Below are positions 35,819-43,834 of a stretch of 64,000 bases of DNA, piece by piece; the first letter of the stretch is position 1; every line of letters begins with the position of its first letter. Origin of the DNA: Bacteroidetes bacterium UBA7662 (lineage in GTDB: Bacteria; Bacteroidota; Bacteroidia; UBA7662); the NCBI GenBank assembly GCA_002483345.1, contig DLHS01000015.1, forward strand, positions 156,473-220,472, given 5' to 3'. The position numbers were made by a program, and so were the translations under genes. The notes under the pieces are model-generated. The model did no database searches and was not told the DNA's origin. It saw only the letters and a program-made list of their open reading frames with translations.

Positions 35819-35822
35819 CAAA

Positions 35823-36401
35823 ATGAAGCCCGGAATTAAATGTGGAATTTTGTTGAGGAATCGATTACTTGAACTAATCGTGCTTTGTAATGTAATAATC
35901 TCATGTGATTTGCCAACTGATTTGCATGAACTTGAAAATATTACAGCGGAGACGATCAGTTATTTCCAACAGCATTCCGGAGTACGGGATACAGTAAAAG
36001 TTGCTTACCTGATTAATGATACGCTCTTCCCTCTACAGTTGGCGGATAGGTGGACGATTAAACTCAAATTGGAAGAAAATGAAAGAGACGTAAGGTTAAT
36101 CCACTTGAGCCGAGCATTTCTAAATGATACTTCCGGATATCAAACGCTCGATCTGATAGAGTTATCGGAGGTATCTGAGACTGAGTTTTTGGCAGTAAAT
36201 CAACACCAAAAACTCAATGGATTTAAGGGTGTTTGGAACATAAGTAAGCCCGTATTTGATGAAAAAAGAGAGCATTGTATACTCTATACTCAGTTTCTCT
36301 GTCAGGATGATTGCGGTTCCGGTGAAATTGTGTTCCTGACCTATAACGTAGCTACTCAGAAGTGGGTCGTTACGGAAACCATACTTGTTTGGGTGTCTTA
36401 A
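35823..36401 (+). CDS. putative lipoprotein of unknown function
   Basis: The 192-residue protein has a hydrophobic N-terminal region ending in IISC near residue 28, a possible lipobox, though the positively charged stretch before it is long. The body alternates strands and charged loops, with four Cys in the C-terminal half (CILYTQFLCQDDCGSG). No family is recognised. It has a clear GGAGG upstream, uncommon for Bacteroidota genes, which mostly lack Shine-Dalgarno sites. It is the last gene of the AT-rich accessory block and could be another immunity or cargo gene. Confidence 0.6.
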   Translation: MKPGIKCGILLRNRLLELIVLCNVIISCDLPTDLHELENITAETISYFQQHSGVRDTVKVAYLINDTLFPLQLADRWTIKLKLEENERDVRLIHLSRAFLNDTSGYQTLDLIELSEVSETEFLAVNQHQKLNGFKGVWNISKPVFDEKREHCILYTQFLCQDDCGSGEIVFLTYNVATQKWVVTETILVWVS

Positions 36402-36544
36402 TTTGACTTAAAAAGCCAATAAAACCTTCAGGGTGGGGGATTAAATAAATACACAAGTCAGAATTTTTGGGATTGAGGCCAGAAAACCACCGGAATCCAA
36501 ACGCTAACCGAAAACAGCACCGCTCCACCATACCCCGAAAACCC

Positions 36545-36552
36545 TATTTTTG
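36545..36552 (+). promoter_or_regulatory. candidate -7 element abutting the NlpC/P60 gene
   Basis: TATTTTTG ends four bases before the ATG at 36557, again implying a very short or absent leader. Confidence 0.35.
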
Positions 36553-36556
36553 GGCC

Positions 36557-37072
36557 ATGCGTAGCGTGCCGGTTTTGTTGTTGTGTTTGTTTGTGACGGT
36601 GGTTTCCTGTAAAAGGAAAAACGCTGCTTCCCTTGAACTTACCCCTGCCGACCGCAAACTGCTCGCTAAATACAGCAGCCTGGTAGGAGAAGAAGTCAAA
36701 GCCGAGCACCTGCCGCAATACCGTTTTATCGATGCATGGTGGGGAACTCCATACAGGATGGGGGGGAGCACAACCAGTGGCGTTGATTGTTCAGGTTTTG
36801 TACATCAGTATTTTCTCGTCTTCCACCGGAAAACCGTTGCCCGTACCACCACGGCCCTGTATCAGGCGGCAGATAAAGTCGGAATCAACAGGCTGGAAAT
36901 GGGCGATCTGGTTTTTTTCGATCTCAACAAAAGCGGTAAAGTAGGCCATGTGGGCATCTATCTTCAGAATGGCCGTTTTGTCCACGCTTCTACTTCCAAA
37001 GGTGTGCGTATTGATTATCTGGAAGACATTTACTACAGTAAACAGAAGAAGTACGGGGGAAGGATCCGATGA
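36557..37072 (+). CDS. NlpC/P60 family cell-wall hydrolase lipoprotein
   Basis: The 171-residue protein starts at 36557, because the residues after this Met form a lipoprotein signal (VTVVSC, Cys18); an in-frame start at 36467 would add a non-signal leader. The C40 peptidase domain begins with WWGTPYRMGG and carries the catalytic Cys in SGVDCSGFV, His in KVGHVGIYL and a third polar residue in the GRFVHAST stretch. It cleaves peptide stems of peptidoglycan, here probably from the inner leaflet of the outer membrane. Its stop overlaps the sirtuin start (ATGA). Confidence 0.93.
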   Translation: MRSVPVLLLCLFVTVVSCKRKNAASLELTPADRKLLAKYSSLVGEEVKAEHLPQYRFIDAWWGTPYRMGGSTTSGVDCSGFVHQYFLVFHRKTVARTTTALYQAADKVGINRLEMGDLVFFDLNKSGKVGHVGIYLQNGRFVHASTSKGVRIDYLEDIYYSKQKKYGGRIR

Positions 37073-37773
37073 ATAAACCCAGACTTGTTGTACTGACAGG
37101 TGCCGGTATCAGTGCCGAGAGTGGCCTCGGTATCTTCCGGGGTGCCGGTGGTTTGTGGGAAGGCTACGACATCATGGAAGTGGCGAGCATCGAAGGCTGG
37201 CAGAAAAATCCGGAAAAGGTAATCAGCTTCTACAACATGCGCCGTCAGGCGGCACTCGAAGCCGAACCCAATGCCGGTCACCTGGCACTGGCTGCGCTGG
37301 AAGCATTTTTTGAGGTCAGCATCATCACCCAGAATGTAGATATACTCCATGAAAAGGCGGGTTCTGCATCGGTTTTACACCTGCATGGCCGGCTCGATCA
37401 GTTGCGGAGCAGCCTCGACAGCCGCGATGTGATTCCCTGGGAAACCGATCTGGCTCTGGGCCAGCTTTGCCGCCGCGGAAGCCAGTTGCGACCTGATATT
37501 GTGTGGTTCGGAGAGGCAGTTCCCCTCATGGAAAGGGCTGTTGGTCTCGTAGGTCAGGCAGATATTTTTGTGGTAGCCGGGACCTCCCTGCAGGTATATC
37601 CTGCGGCAGGACTGATTCATGAAGCGCCCGCGCACATCCCCAAATTTCTGATCGACCCGGAGCCGGCCGGTCTCGGAGGTGTTTCAGGCCTGCGCACCCT
37701 TGCCCTGCCGGCCAGCAGGGGCATTCCGGAACTCAGCCTGTTATTAAAGCGTTGGCTGGCTGAAAATGGCTAA
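37069..37773 (+). CDS. cobB: class III-type sirtuin (NAD-dependent deacylase)
   Basis: The 234-residue Rossmann-fold protein has GAGISAESGLGIFRG at 11-25, TQNVD at 87-91 and the catalytic His106 in HLHG. It has Tyr55/Arg58 (YNMR), the pair that in CobB/SIRT5 reads succinyl- and malonyl-lysine. The small domain usually holds four zinc Cys; here the region around 110-140 keeps only one Cys (QLCRRG), so the zinc site is lost. The expected role is removal of acyl groups from lysine with NAD in the cytoplasm. It is coupled by 4-bp overlap to the NlpC/P60 gene, a link with no obvious functional reason. Confidence 0.9.
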   Translation: MNKPRLVVLTGAGISAESGLGIFRGAGGLWEGYDIMEVASIEGWQKNPEKVISFYNMRRQAALEAEPNAGHLALAALEAFFEVSIITQNVDILHEKAGSASVLHLHGRLDQLRSSLDSRDVIPWETDLALGQLCRRGSQLRPDIVWFGEAVPLMERAVGLVGQADIFVVAGTSLQVYPAAGLIHEAPAHIPKFLIDPEPAGLGGVSGLRTLALPASRGIPELSLLLKRWLAENG

Positions 37774-37793
37774 AAAGAACGTAATTTGACACC

Positions 37794-38255
37794 ATGTTGC
37801 TCACCCTCGCATTTTTGATACTACTTGGTCTCTTTTTGCTCTTTGTCGAGCTGTTTGTAGTGCCGGGCATCACTTTCGTTGGTATCATCGGGACCTTGTT
37901 ATTAGCCGTTGCCATCTATTTCATCTTTGATATGTACGGACAGACGGCTGGCATAAGCAGCCTGGTGGCCGTAACCGGACTTTCAGGTTTTGTGATTTAC
38001 CGCAGCGTTCAAACCCGTTTCTGGAAACGTTTTTCACTCAAAGACGCCATCGAAAGCAAAGTGAACGACCGGGCAGCAGGTGAAATTACAGTCGGTATGG
38101 AAGGAGAGACCATCAGTGCCTTGCGCCCGATGGGAACAGCCCGCTTTCATGGCACTACCTATGAGGTACAAATAGCCGACGGTATGCTGGACGCCGGGCA
38201 TAAAATTGTGGTAGTGAATGCCGATGATCAGAAAATAATCGTAAAACCTATTTAA
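37794..38255 (+). CDS. NfeD-like membrane protein
   Basis: The 153-residue protein has three hydrophobic segments in residues 1-70 (including LLFVELFVVPGITFVGIIG, the family's conserved turn) and an OB-fold C-terminal domain (about 90-153) with the usual G..G.A...LRP.GTA and G..I.VV closing pattern. This is the short NfeD form without the ClpP-like protease domain. NfeD proteins work with flotillins in membrane microdomains, and the flotillin gene follows 9 bp downstream, so the two almost certainly act together. Confidence 0.9.
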   Translation: MLLTLAFLILLGLFLLFVELFVVPGITFVGIIGTLLLAVAIYFIFDMYGQTAGISSLVAVTGLSGFVIYRSVQTRFWKRFSLKDAIESKVNDRAAGEITVGMEGETISALRPMGTARFHGTTYEVQIADGMLDAGHKIVVVNADDQKIIVKPI

Positions 38256-38264
38256 TAGCGAATC

Positions 38265-39245
38265 ATGAATGAATTAACTGTTTTGTTCCTGGGCATAGGA
38301 GGCGTCGTCGTAGCCCTCTTTTTGTTCCTTTATTTTGTCCCGATTAACCTCTGGATAACAGCCATTTTCAGTGGTGTACGCATCAGTATACTGGATCTGG
38401 TTTTGATGCGTATCCGGAAAGTACCACCATCCATCGTGGTAAATGCGCTGATTACCGCAACCAAAGCGGGTCTGAAACTTACCAGCAATGAAATAGAAAC
38501 CCATTTTCTGGCCGGAGGGCATGTAAACAATGTCATTCGTGCCCTGATTTCTGCCGAAAAGGCCAATATCCCACTTGATTTCAGAGCTGCCACAGCCATT
38601 GACCTGGCCGGCCGCGATGTGTTTGAGGCGGTTCAGATGTCGGTACAGCCTAAAGTAATCGATACACCGCCCGTAGCTGCGGTGGCCAAGGATGGTATAC
38701 AGCTCATTGCCAAGGCAAGGGTAACCGTACGTGCCAATATCAAACAATTGGTCGGGGGTGCAGGTGAAGAAACCGTACTGGCGAGGGTAGGAGAAGGAGT
38801 AGTTTCATCCATCGGCTCAGCCCTGAACCACAAACAAGTGCTTGAAAATCCTGATTCCATCTCCAAAGTGGTGCTTTCCAAAGGCCTCGATGCCGGAACA
38901 GCTTTCGAGATACTTTCTATCGACATCGCCGACATCGACGTAGGTAAAAACATCGGTGCCGTACTGCAAACCGACCAGGCCGAAGCCGACAAAAAAATCG
39001 CCCAGGCCCGTGCCGAAGAACGCCGCGCCATGGCCGTAGCCCTCGAGCAGGAAATGGTAGCCAAAGCGCAGGAATCACGTGCCAAAGTAATCGAAGCCGA
39101 GGCCCAGATTCCCATTGCCATCGCAGAAGCCTTCCGCAACGGACAACTCGGTATCATGGACTACTACAAAATGCAGAACATACAGGCCGATACCAAAATG
39201 CGCGACCAGATTGCGAAACCCGGAAGCGGCAAAACCACGAAGTAG
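38265..39245 (+). CDS. floA: flotillin-like protein FloA
   Basis: The 326-residue protein has an N-terminal hairpin-like hydrophobic segment (about 5-40), an SPFH/band-7-like domain with the FloA-type IDTPPVAAVAKDGIQL region, then an Ala/Glu-rich coiled coil (about 240-300, QAEADKKIAQARAEERRAMA) and a short tail. Bacterial FloA oligomerises on the inner membrane, organises ordered lipid domains and affects secretion and cell-wall enzymes. It is paired with the NfeD gene as in many bacteria. The length matches the UPF0365 family. A bidirectional terminator lies about 180 bp downstream. Confidence 0.95.
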   Translation: MNELTVLFLGIGGVVVALFLFLYFVPINLWITAIFSGVRISILDLVLMRIRKVPPSIVVNALITATKAGLKLTSNEIETHFLAGGHVNNVIRALISAEKANIPLDFRAATAIDLAGRDVFEAVQMSVQPKVIDTPPVAAVAKDGIQLIAKARVTVRANIKQLVGGAGEETVLARVGEGVVSSIGSALNHKQVLENPDSISKVVLSKGLDAGTAFEILSIDIADIDVGKNIGAVLQTDQAEADKKIAQARAEERRAMAVALEQEMVAKAQESRAKVIEAEAQIPIAIAEAFRNGQLGIMDYYKMQNIQADTKMRDQIAKPGSGKTTK

Positions 39246-39421
39246 TCTTTGGTAGACATCGAGAGTGCGAGAGGCTGTCTTTCTCGATACGGTTTGGCGT
39301 GCTTATTTTCTGGTCAAACCTACTCGAAATGACAGGCCGGGAAATCCTAAAAATCCGCGCTATCCGCGTCCCATACAGGCGCCAAAAGTCTCGCTTCTCG
39401 TCTATCGAAATCTCAATGTCT
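39246..39421. repeat. mosaic of short dispersed repeats
   Basis: This non-coding interval contains a segment (39385-39417) whose reverse complement shares ATTGAGATTTCGA and GCGAGACTTT with the sequence at 63961-64000. It also contains a phrase with repeated ATCCGCG (about 39348-39370) resembling the edges of the 48-kb cassette. Confidence 0.5.
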
Positions 39422-39462
39422 AAAAAAAAAGAGGCTTCCCGTAATAGGAAGCCTCTTTTTTT
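39422..39462. terminator. bidirectional terminator
   Basis: A 14-bp perfect stem (39426-39439 with 39447-39460, core GAGGCTTCC) with a 7-base loop is flanked by A and T runs, between the convergent floA and the gene at 39484. Confidence 0.85.
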
Positions 39463-39483
39463 GACTTGAATTTTATGTCCGGC

Positions 39484-40125
39484 TTATTCCTCGGTGCCTA
39501 AAAACTGGGTAAGCGCGTAGATGAATTTATCACTGCTGACCTGTTGTTTGCGGTTGCCAATCCAGAGTTCAAAGTATTTGGCAGAACTGCCACCCTTGCC
39601 ACGGGTCATGCTTACAGCAAAATCTTTGTTCAGGCGGTATTGCATTACCTGCAACTCGTCTTTGATTTTTAAGGTATCGCTGGCGATGTAGTTGCTGCGC
39701 ATTTGTTTTACATTTTCGAGCAGGTCTTTGGCATCGTTTTCATCGATAGAAACAAAAGTATAGTTCACTTTAGGGAAGCGGGCCATGTGAAATTTCAATT
39801 CATCTTTGCCGTGTGTGGCGTTGATGTCGATATCCACAGATTGGTTGTTCACCTGGTGGTCAGCTGTAACCTCGTGTTTACCAAAGACAAGGTATTTTTC
39901 ACTGTTATCGAGCATACGCACACCTACCACTTCAAAAGCAGTGTTGTTTTTGCCGGTTTCGTACATATAGTCTTTGGTAGCAAAGGAAGCGTTGCCATCA
40001 TCTTCAATCTTCAGCAGCATTTTGTTGATGTAGATGTCAGATACGCGCTGCGCGGAAGCAAAAGTGCTTGCCAGTAAGCCAAAGGTGAGCAGGGCGGCAC
40101 TCATCAAACGGTGTTGATTTTTCAT
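39484..40125 (-). CDS. secreted protein of unknown function
   Basis: The 213-residue protein starts at 40125, chosen because the following residues form a signal peptide ending in FASAQ; an in-frame Met at 40248 gives no signal. After a disordered start the protein is alternating strands with many Lys/Asp and a helical DAKDLLENVKQMRSNYIAS segment in the middle. It is a soluble periplasmic or secreted domain with no T9SS tail, no Cys and no recognised family. It is monocistronic on the minus strand, ending at the shared terminator with floA. Confidence 0.75.
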   Translation of the reverse strand: MKNQHRLMSAALLTFGLLASTFASAQRVSDIYINKMLLKIEDDGNASFATKDYMYETGKNNTAFEVVGVRMLDNSEKYLVFGKHEVTADHQVNNQSVDIDINATHGKDELKFHMARFPKVNYTFVSIDENDAKDLLENVKQMRSNYIASDTLKIKDELQVMQYRLNKDFAVSMTRGKGGSSAKYFELWIGNRKQQVSSDKFIYALTQFLGTEE

Positions 40126-40344
40126 AGGGTTTGGTTTATTTCCCTGCAAGCTACTAAGAGTGATGAAAAAACCGAAATCCTTGGGTTTAAAATCTTGGAA
40201 ATAATGACAAGGCTGTTGAGATGCTTCGTTGTTAAAAGCTTCTGACATCGGGAAGGTTTCCGGATTTCAGAGATACGAAAGAGTTATACCAAATGGCGAA
40301 TAAAACAAGTCACCACTTGCATATCATTGCTCGCCATTTTTTAT

Positions 40345-40377
40345 AAAAAAAAGCTATTCAAATAAATGAACAGCTTT
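40345..40377 (-). terminator. terminator of tRNA-Arg
   Basis: On the minus strand a stem of about 10 bp (40367-40377 with 40350-40360, one mismatch) is followed by a T run, directly after the tRNA 3' end. Confidence 0.65.
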
Positions 40378-40379
40378 CG

Positions 40380-40453
40380 TGGTCCTGTAGGGATTCGAAC
40401 CCCAAACCTTCTGATCCGTAGTCAGATGCTCTATCCAATTGAGCTACAGAACC
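40380..40453 (-). tRNA. tRNA-Arg (anticodon ACG)
   Basis: This 74-nt cloverleaf on the minus strand has acceptor GGTTCTG with CAGGACC, D-loop TAGCTCAATTGGATAGAGCA, anticodon loop CTACGGA (anticodon ACG, A34 expected to become inosine) and T-loop GGTTCGAATCC. The discriminator is A; CCA is not encoded. Confidence 0.95.
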
Positions 40454-40463
40454 GTTTGATGTG

Positions 40464-40483
40464 CTTTCCGCCGCTGCGGAAAG
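40464..40483. repeat. 8-bp hairpin upstream of tRNA-Arg
   Basis: CTTTCCGC (40464-40471) pairs exactly with GCGGAAAG (40476-40483) over a 4-base loop. It lies between the candidate promoter and the tRNA, so it would be in the 5' leader; there is no T run. Confidence 0.5.
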
Positions 40484-40514
40484 GTTTGTGCAGCGAACTG
40501 CGCCAAACGGACTG

Positions 40515-40522
40515 CAAATATA
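40515..40522 (-). promoter_or_regulatory. candidate -7 element for tRNA-Arg
   Basis: On the minus strand TATATTTG fits TAnnTTTG, 62 bases before the tRNA 5' end. No clear -33 element. Confidence 0.4.
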
Positions 40523-40582
40523 GGGAACTAATCCAAAGTTGAAACGGGAGGTGAAGAAAAAATCGGCTGCGCCTGAGGCGCG

Positions 40583-40713
40583 GTCAATAGTCCATGGTCC
40601 ATGGTCGATGGTCCATGGTCCATAGTCCGTAGTCGATGAATAATCTACTATCAACTATCAACTATCGTCCATCGTCCATCGACCATGGACTATGGACCAT
40701 CGACCATCGACCA
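40583..40713. repeat. heptamer repeat array forming a long imperfect hairpin
   Basis: The left arm (40583-40635) repeats GTCCATG/GTCGATG-type heptamers on one strand; the right arm (40665-40713) repeats the complementary ACCATGG/ACCATCG-type units. A TATCAACTATCAACTATC stretch lies between. The array ends exactly at the stop of corA. It is a low-complexity inverted repeat, not a CRISPR. Confidence 0.7.
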
Positions 40714-41646
40714 TCAAAACCACCGCATCCGCTTAAACAGGAAAAACACCACGCTCACCAAAACCACACTCACACTCACCAGCACCCAGAAGGCAGCCGT
40801 GGTTTGTGCGTAGGGCAGCGGTACATTCATACCATATAAACTGGCGAAAAGGGTAGGGATGGCCAGACAAATCGTGACAAACGTCAGGGTTTTCATGACG
40901 TTGTTCATGTTGTTGTTAATCACCGAACTGTAGGCCTCCATCATCTGACCCAATACCCGGGTGGTGATATTGGTCATCTGGATGGCCTGCTGGTTTTCGA
41001 TCATCACTTCTTCGAGCAGATCCTCATCTTCCTCAAAGGCGCTGAAAATATGCAGCCGGCGCAGCCTTTCCATCATGGCGCCGTTGGCCTGGAGGGCGGT
41101 CATATAATAGATGAGGGCCTTTTCGTATTTGAGTAATTCAAAGATCTCGCGGTTGCGCAGCGAGCTTTCCAGCTCATCTTCGAGTCGTTCTACGATTTTA
41201 TTGATGTTGCGGAGGTGCAGGAGATACTTTCCGGCCGTTTTGAACATCAATTGCAGCAGAAACTTATTTTTTTTGGCGGTGCTGAAGCCCTTGATGCGCT
41301 CCCGGATGAATTCCTGCAGGATAACATTTTCCTCTTTACAGATGGTATAGATGTTCTGTTCGGTGAGAATAATCAGCAGCGGAATGGTGGTGAAGGGGGA
41401 ATCGTGTTCCACCCCCCTGAAATGAGGCAGACGGATAACCACCAGGAGGTAGTCGTCCTCTTTCTCTACCCGCGAAAGCTCATCCAGGTCAAGAGAATCG
41501 CTCAGGTATTCGGCAACCAGCGGAGAATTTTCCTCAATCCAGCTTCTTTCCTCGTAGCTCGGGTCTACGATGTTGATCCATACGCCATCAGCAAGGTTTT
41601 TAACCTCCTGAAGCTGTGTCTTTTGGGTTTGAAACAGTTGGATCAT
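40714..41646 (-). CDS. corA: CorA-family magnesium/metal ion channel
   Basis: The 310-residue protein has a large acidic cytoplasmic funnel (residues 1-245), then two C-terminal membrane spans. The signature Gly272-Met-Asn274 (YGMNVP) sits at the end of the first span and forms the pore-mouth selectivity ring. The C-terminus is basic (FKRMRWF). It forms a pentameric channel for Mg2+ and possibly Co2+/Ni2+. GMNVP instead of the classical GMNF(E)xMP is common in CorA paralogues, so the exact ion is uncertain. It is monocistronic with a candidate minus-strand promoter. Confidence 0.93.
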   Translation of the reverse strand: MIQLFQTQKTQLQEVKNLADGVWINIVDPSYEERSWIEENSPLVAEYLSDSLDLDELSRVEKEDDYLLVVIRLPHFRGVEHDSPFTTIPLLIILTEQNIYTICKEENVILQEFIRERIKGFSTAKKNKFLLQLMFKTAGKYLLHLRNINKIVERLEDELESSLRNREIFELLKYEKALIYYMTALQANGAMMERLRRLHIFSAFEEDEDLLEEVMIENQQAIQMTNITTRVLGQMMEAYSSVINNNMNNVMKTLTFVTICLAIPTLFASLYGMNVPLPYAQTTAAFWVLVSVSVVLVSVVFFLFKRMRWF

Positions 41647-41695
41647 GGAAAAAGATTGAAGGGGGTTGTTTACATGGGCAAAATCGACTGCGTTG

Positions 41696-41703
41696 CAAAA
41701 ATA
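41696..41703 (-). promoter_or_regulatory. candidate -7 element for corA
   Basis: On the minus strand TATTTTTG fits TAnnTTTG, about 50 bases before the corA ATG. Confidence 0.45.
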
Positions 41704-41889
41704 GACTTTTTAGCCGTAAAGCGACCCCCTGTTGGTGGCATACCCGGATTAGTTTGTAATGTTTGAATCGTTTCTTTACAGATTGAAATTCTATAAATGG
41801 GAATTTTTCCGATTTATAGAAACTTTTAGACGAATGCGCTGGTAAACAGCCAAATAATTTGTTCTTTTGATTTCTGAAACTAAACGCCA

Positions 41890-43653
41890 ATGCTTAAGCT
41901 GCTTCGTCGCTTCGAGGCCTGGATGCTGGATGGACGGTATCTATCCAGGCTGGATGTATTGGCACGTGCACGGCAATTACTGATTTTTTACCTGCTCCTG
42001 ATTGCTGAAGTCCTTACTTTACTCAATATACCGGAGCAAATAGTACACGAACACCACCTGCAACTATTTCGTTCTCTGCTGTTTATAGTGGTTTTGGCGA
42101 TTGTCTACATGATTCTCGTCAGGACGCGTGATGTGGCTCGGATCTCCTATTTTCTGCTTTTTGCATCTACTTCCAATGTACTGATTAACACCTACCTCAT
42201 TATGGGTGAGGTGAATCTTTCTATGGTGCAACTGGCCATTGCCAATACACTTTTTGCCTTTTTTATGGCAGGACAGGTGGTTGGGGTACTGACGGCCCTG
42301 GCGAATTATGTACCGCTCCTTGTTTACCGGATATTTAAGCTGGAAAACTATTTCGGACAGTATTTCAGGTATGAGCCACCGTCCGAACAGGAAATAATCA
42401 TCAGTCTGGTGATGATGACATTTATGATGGTATTCATCATTTGGCATTTTCAAAGAGCTTTCAGACGTTATGCCATTGAGCTTCAGAATAGCCTTGAAAT
42501 TCAGGAAAACCTGAATGTGGCGCTGGAAGATGCCCGTCTGGAAGCAGAGGCGTCGTCCAGAGCGAAGTCGAATTTTTTATCCGTGATGTCACATGAAATC
42601 AGGACCCCTATGAATGGGATCATTGGCATAACGGAATTGCTGCACGAGCAAACCCGTGATACCAAACAGAAAGAGTACCTGGATTTGCTGAAGTTCTCAG
42701 CCGACAACCTGCTCGGCATGCTGAATAATGTACTCGATTATAACAGGCTTGAATCAGGTAAAATGGAGCTTGAACGGCTTGCCTTTAATCCCGAACATCT
42801 CCTTAAAAACATAGTGGCAGGTTTTCAGCCCATGGCAGATGAAAAGCGCATTTCATTGCGCTATCAGTGTGAGGGCATTCCTGATAAACTTTGGGGTGAC
42901 CCAACCAAACTGGCACAAATTCTCATCAATCTTATTGGTAATGCCGTCAAATTTACCAGCGAAGGGGAGGTATTGGTTTCTATGCAGTCCAAAGGAAAAG
43001 ACCTGTACAATATCAGCATACAGGACACAGGGGTTGGTATTGCAGCAGATAAACAATCACTCATTTTTGAACATTTTGCACAGGCTTCAGCTGACGTAAG
43101 CCGGAAATACGGTGGTTCCGGCCTGGGACTTGCCATCGTGAAAAAAATACTGGGTCTCATGCAGACCGATATCCGGCTCGAAAGCACCCCGGGTGTTGGC
43201 AGCACCTTCAGTTTTGATATTATATTCGAAACTGTTACTGAAAATCAAGGGCTTATCCGGAAAATGGAACTGAGTGAATCACTCATTCAGGGGGTAAAAG
43301 TGTTGGTGGTGGAAGACAATCCCATCAACGCCACGGTAATTACCGGCTTGCTGAAACGCTGGAAGATGCCTTATCATTGGGTGTCGGGTGGCAAAGAGGC
43401 CCTGCAAGCTGTAGAAGACGAAAAGTTTGATATTATCCTGATGGATTTGCATATGCCGGATATGGATGGTTTCGAAACCATGCGCCGTATCCGTAAGCAA
43501 GGCTATCAGACACCAATTTTGGCCATTACAGCCGATGTTCAGGAAGAAACCTTCCTCAAAGCCAGAAAAGCAGGTGCCAACGATTGTATTGTAAAACCCT
43601 ACAATGCAGCAGAATTACACAGTATTATGGAGCAATGTCTCCAACTGGCCTGA
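41890..43653 (+). CDS. hybrid sensor histidine kinase
   Basis: The 587-residue protein has six hydrophobic segments in residues 28-190 that form a membrane sensor with no large periplasmic loop. A short coiled coil (195-228) leads to HisKA with phospho-accepting His235 (SHEIRTP). The HATPase domain follows (N box around 347-354, GVGI 381-384, GSGLGL 409-414). A receiver domain (about 468-585) has the acidic pair Glu475-Asp476, phospho-acceptor Asp519 and Lys569. Signal passes from His235 to Asp519; no Hpt protein or DNA-binding regulator is encoded nearby, so the output partner is elsewhere. It probably senses a membrane or lipophilic signal. Confidence 0.95.
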   Translation: MLKLLRRFEAWMLDGRYLSRLDVLARARQLLIFYLLLIAEVLTLLNIPEQIVHEHHLQLFRSLLFIVVLAIVYMILVRTRDVARISYFLLFASTSNVLINTYLIMGEVNLSMVQLAIANTLFAFFMAGQVVGVLTALANYVPLLVYRIFKLENYFGQYFRYEPPSEQEIIISLVMMTFMMVFIIWHFQRAFRRYAIELQNSLEIQENLNVALEDARLEAEASSRAKSNFLSVMSHEIRTPMNGIIGITELLHEQTRDTKQKEYLDLLKFSADNLLGMLNNVLDYNRLESGKMELERLAFNPEHLLKNIVAGFQPMADEKRISLRYQCEGIPDKLWGDPTKLAQILINLIGNAVKFTSEGEVLVSMQSKGKDLYNISIQDTGVGIAADKQSLIFEHFAQASADVSRKYGGSGLGLAIVKKILGLMQTDIRLESTPGVGSTFSFDIIFETVTENQGLIRKMELSESLIQGVKVLVVEDNPINATVITGLLKRWKMPYHWVSGGKEALQAVEDEKFDIILMDLHMPDMDGFETMRRIRKQGYQTPILAITADVQEETFLKARKAGANDCIVKPYNAAELHSIMEQCLQLA

Positions 43654-43834
43654 GCGAATTAAAAATTCAAAACTGGTGCATAGAAAGCCCTGTTTTCAGT
43701 CATTAAAGCTATACTCCGAACCTTTTAAGCTTAAACTTTGAATTGTAAAAGGCTGTTCAACCCAACACCCAACTCCAGGCGAAAAAATATCTCCTCCCAA
43801 AAAGCGGGTGATATGAAAGCAGCCACTGAATAAA

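Noticed and set aside
40583..40713. Possible CRISPR array
   Set aside because: Units are about 7 bp, have no unique spacers and switch orientation midway; there are no cas genes.
42000..42600. A PAS or periplasmic sensor domain in the histidine kinase
   Set aside because: Only membrane spans and a short coiled coil precede HisKA; no room for another domain.
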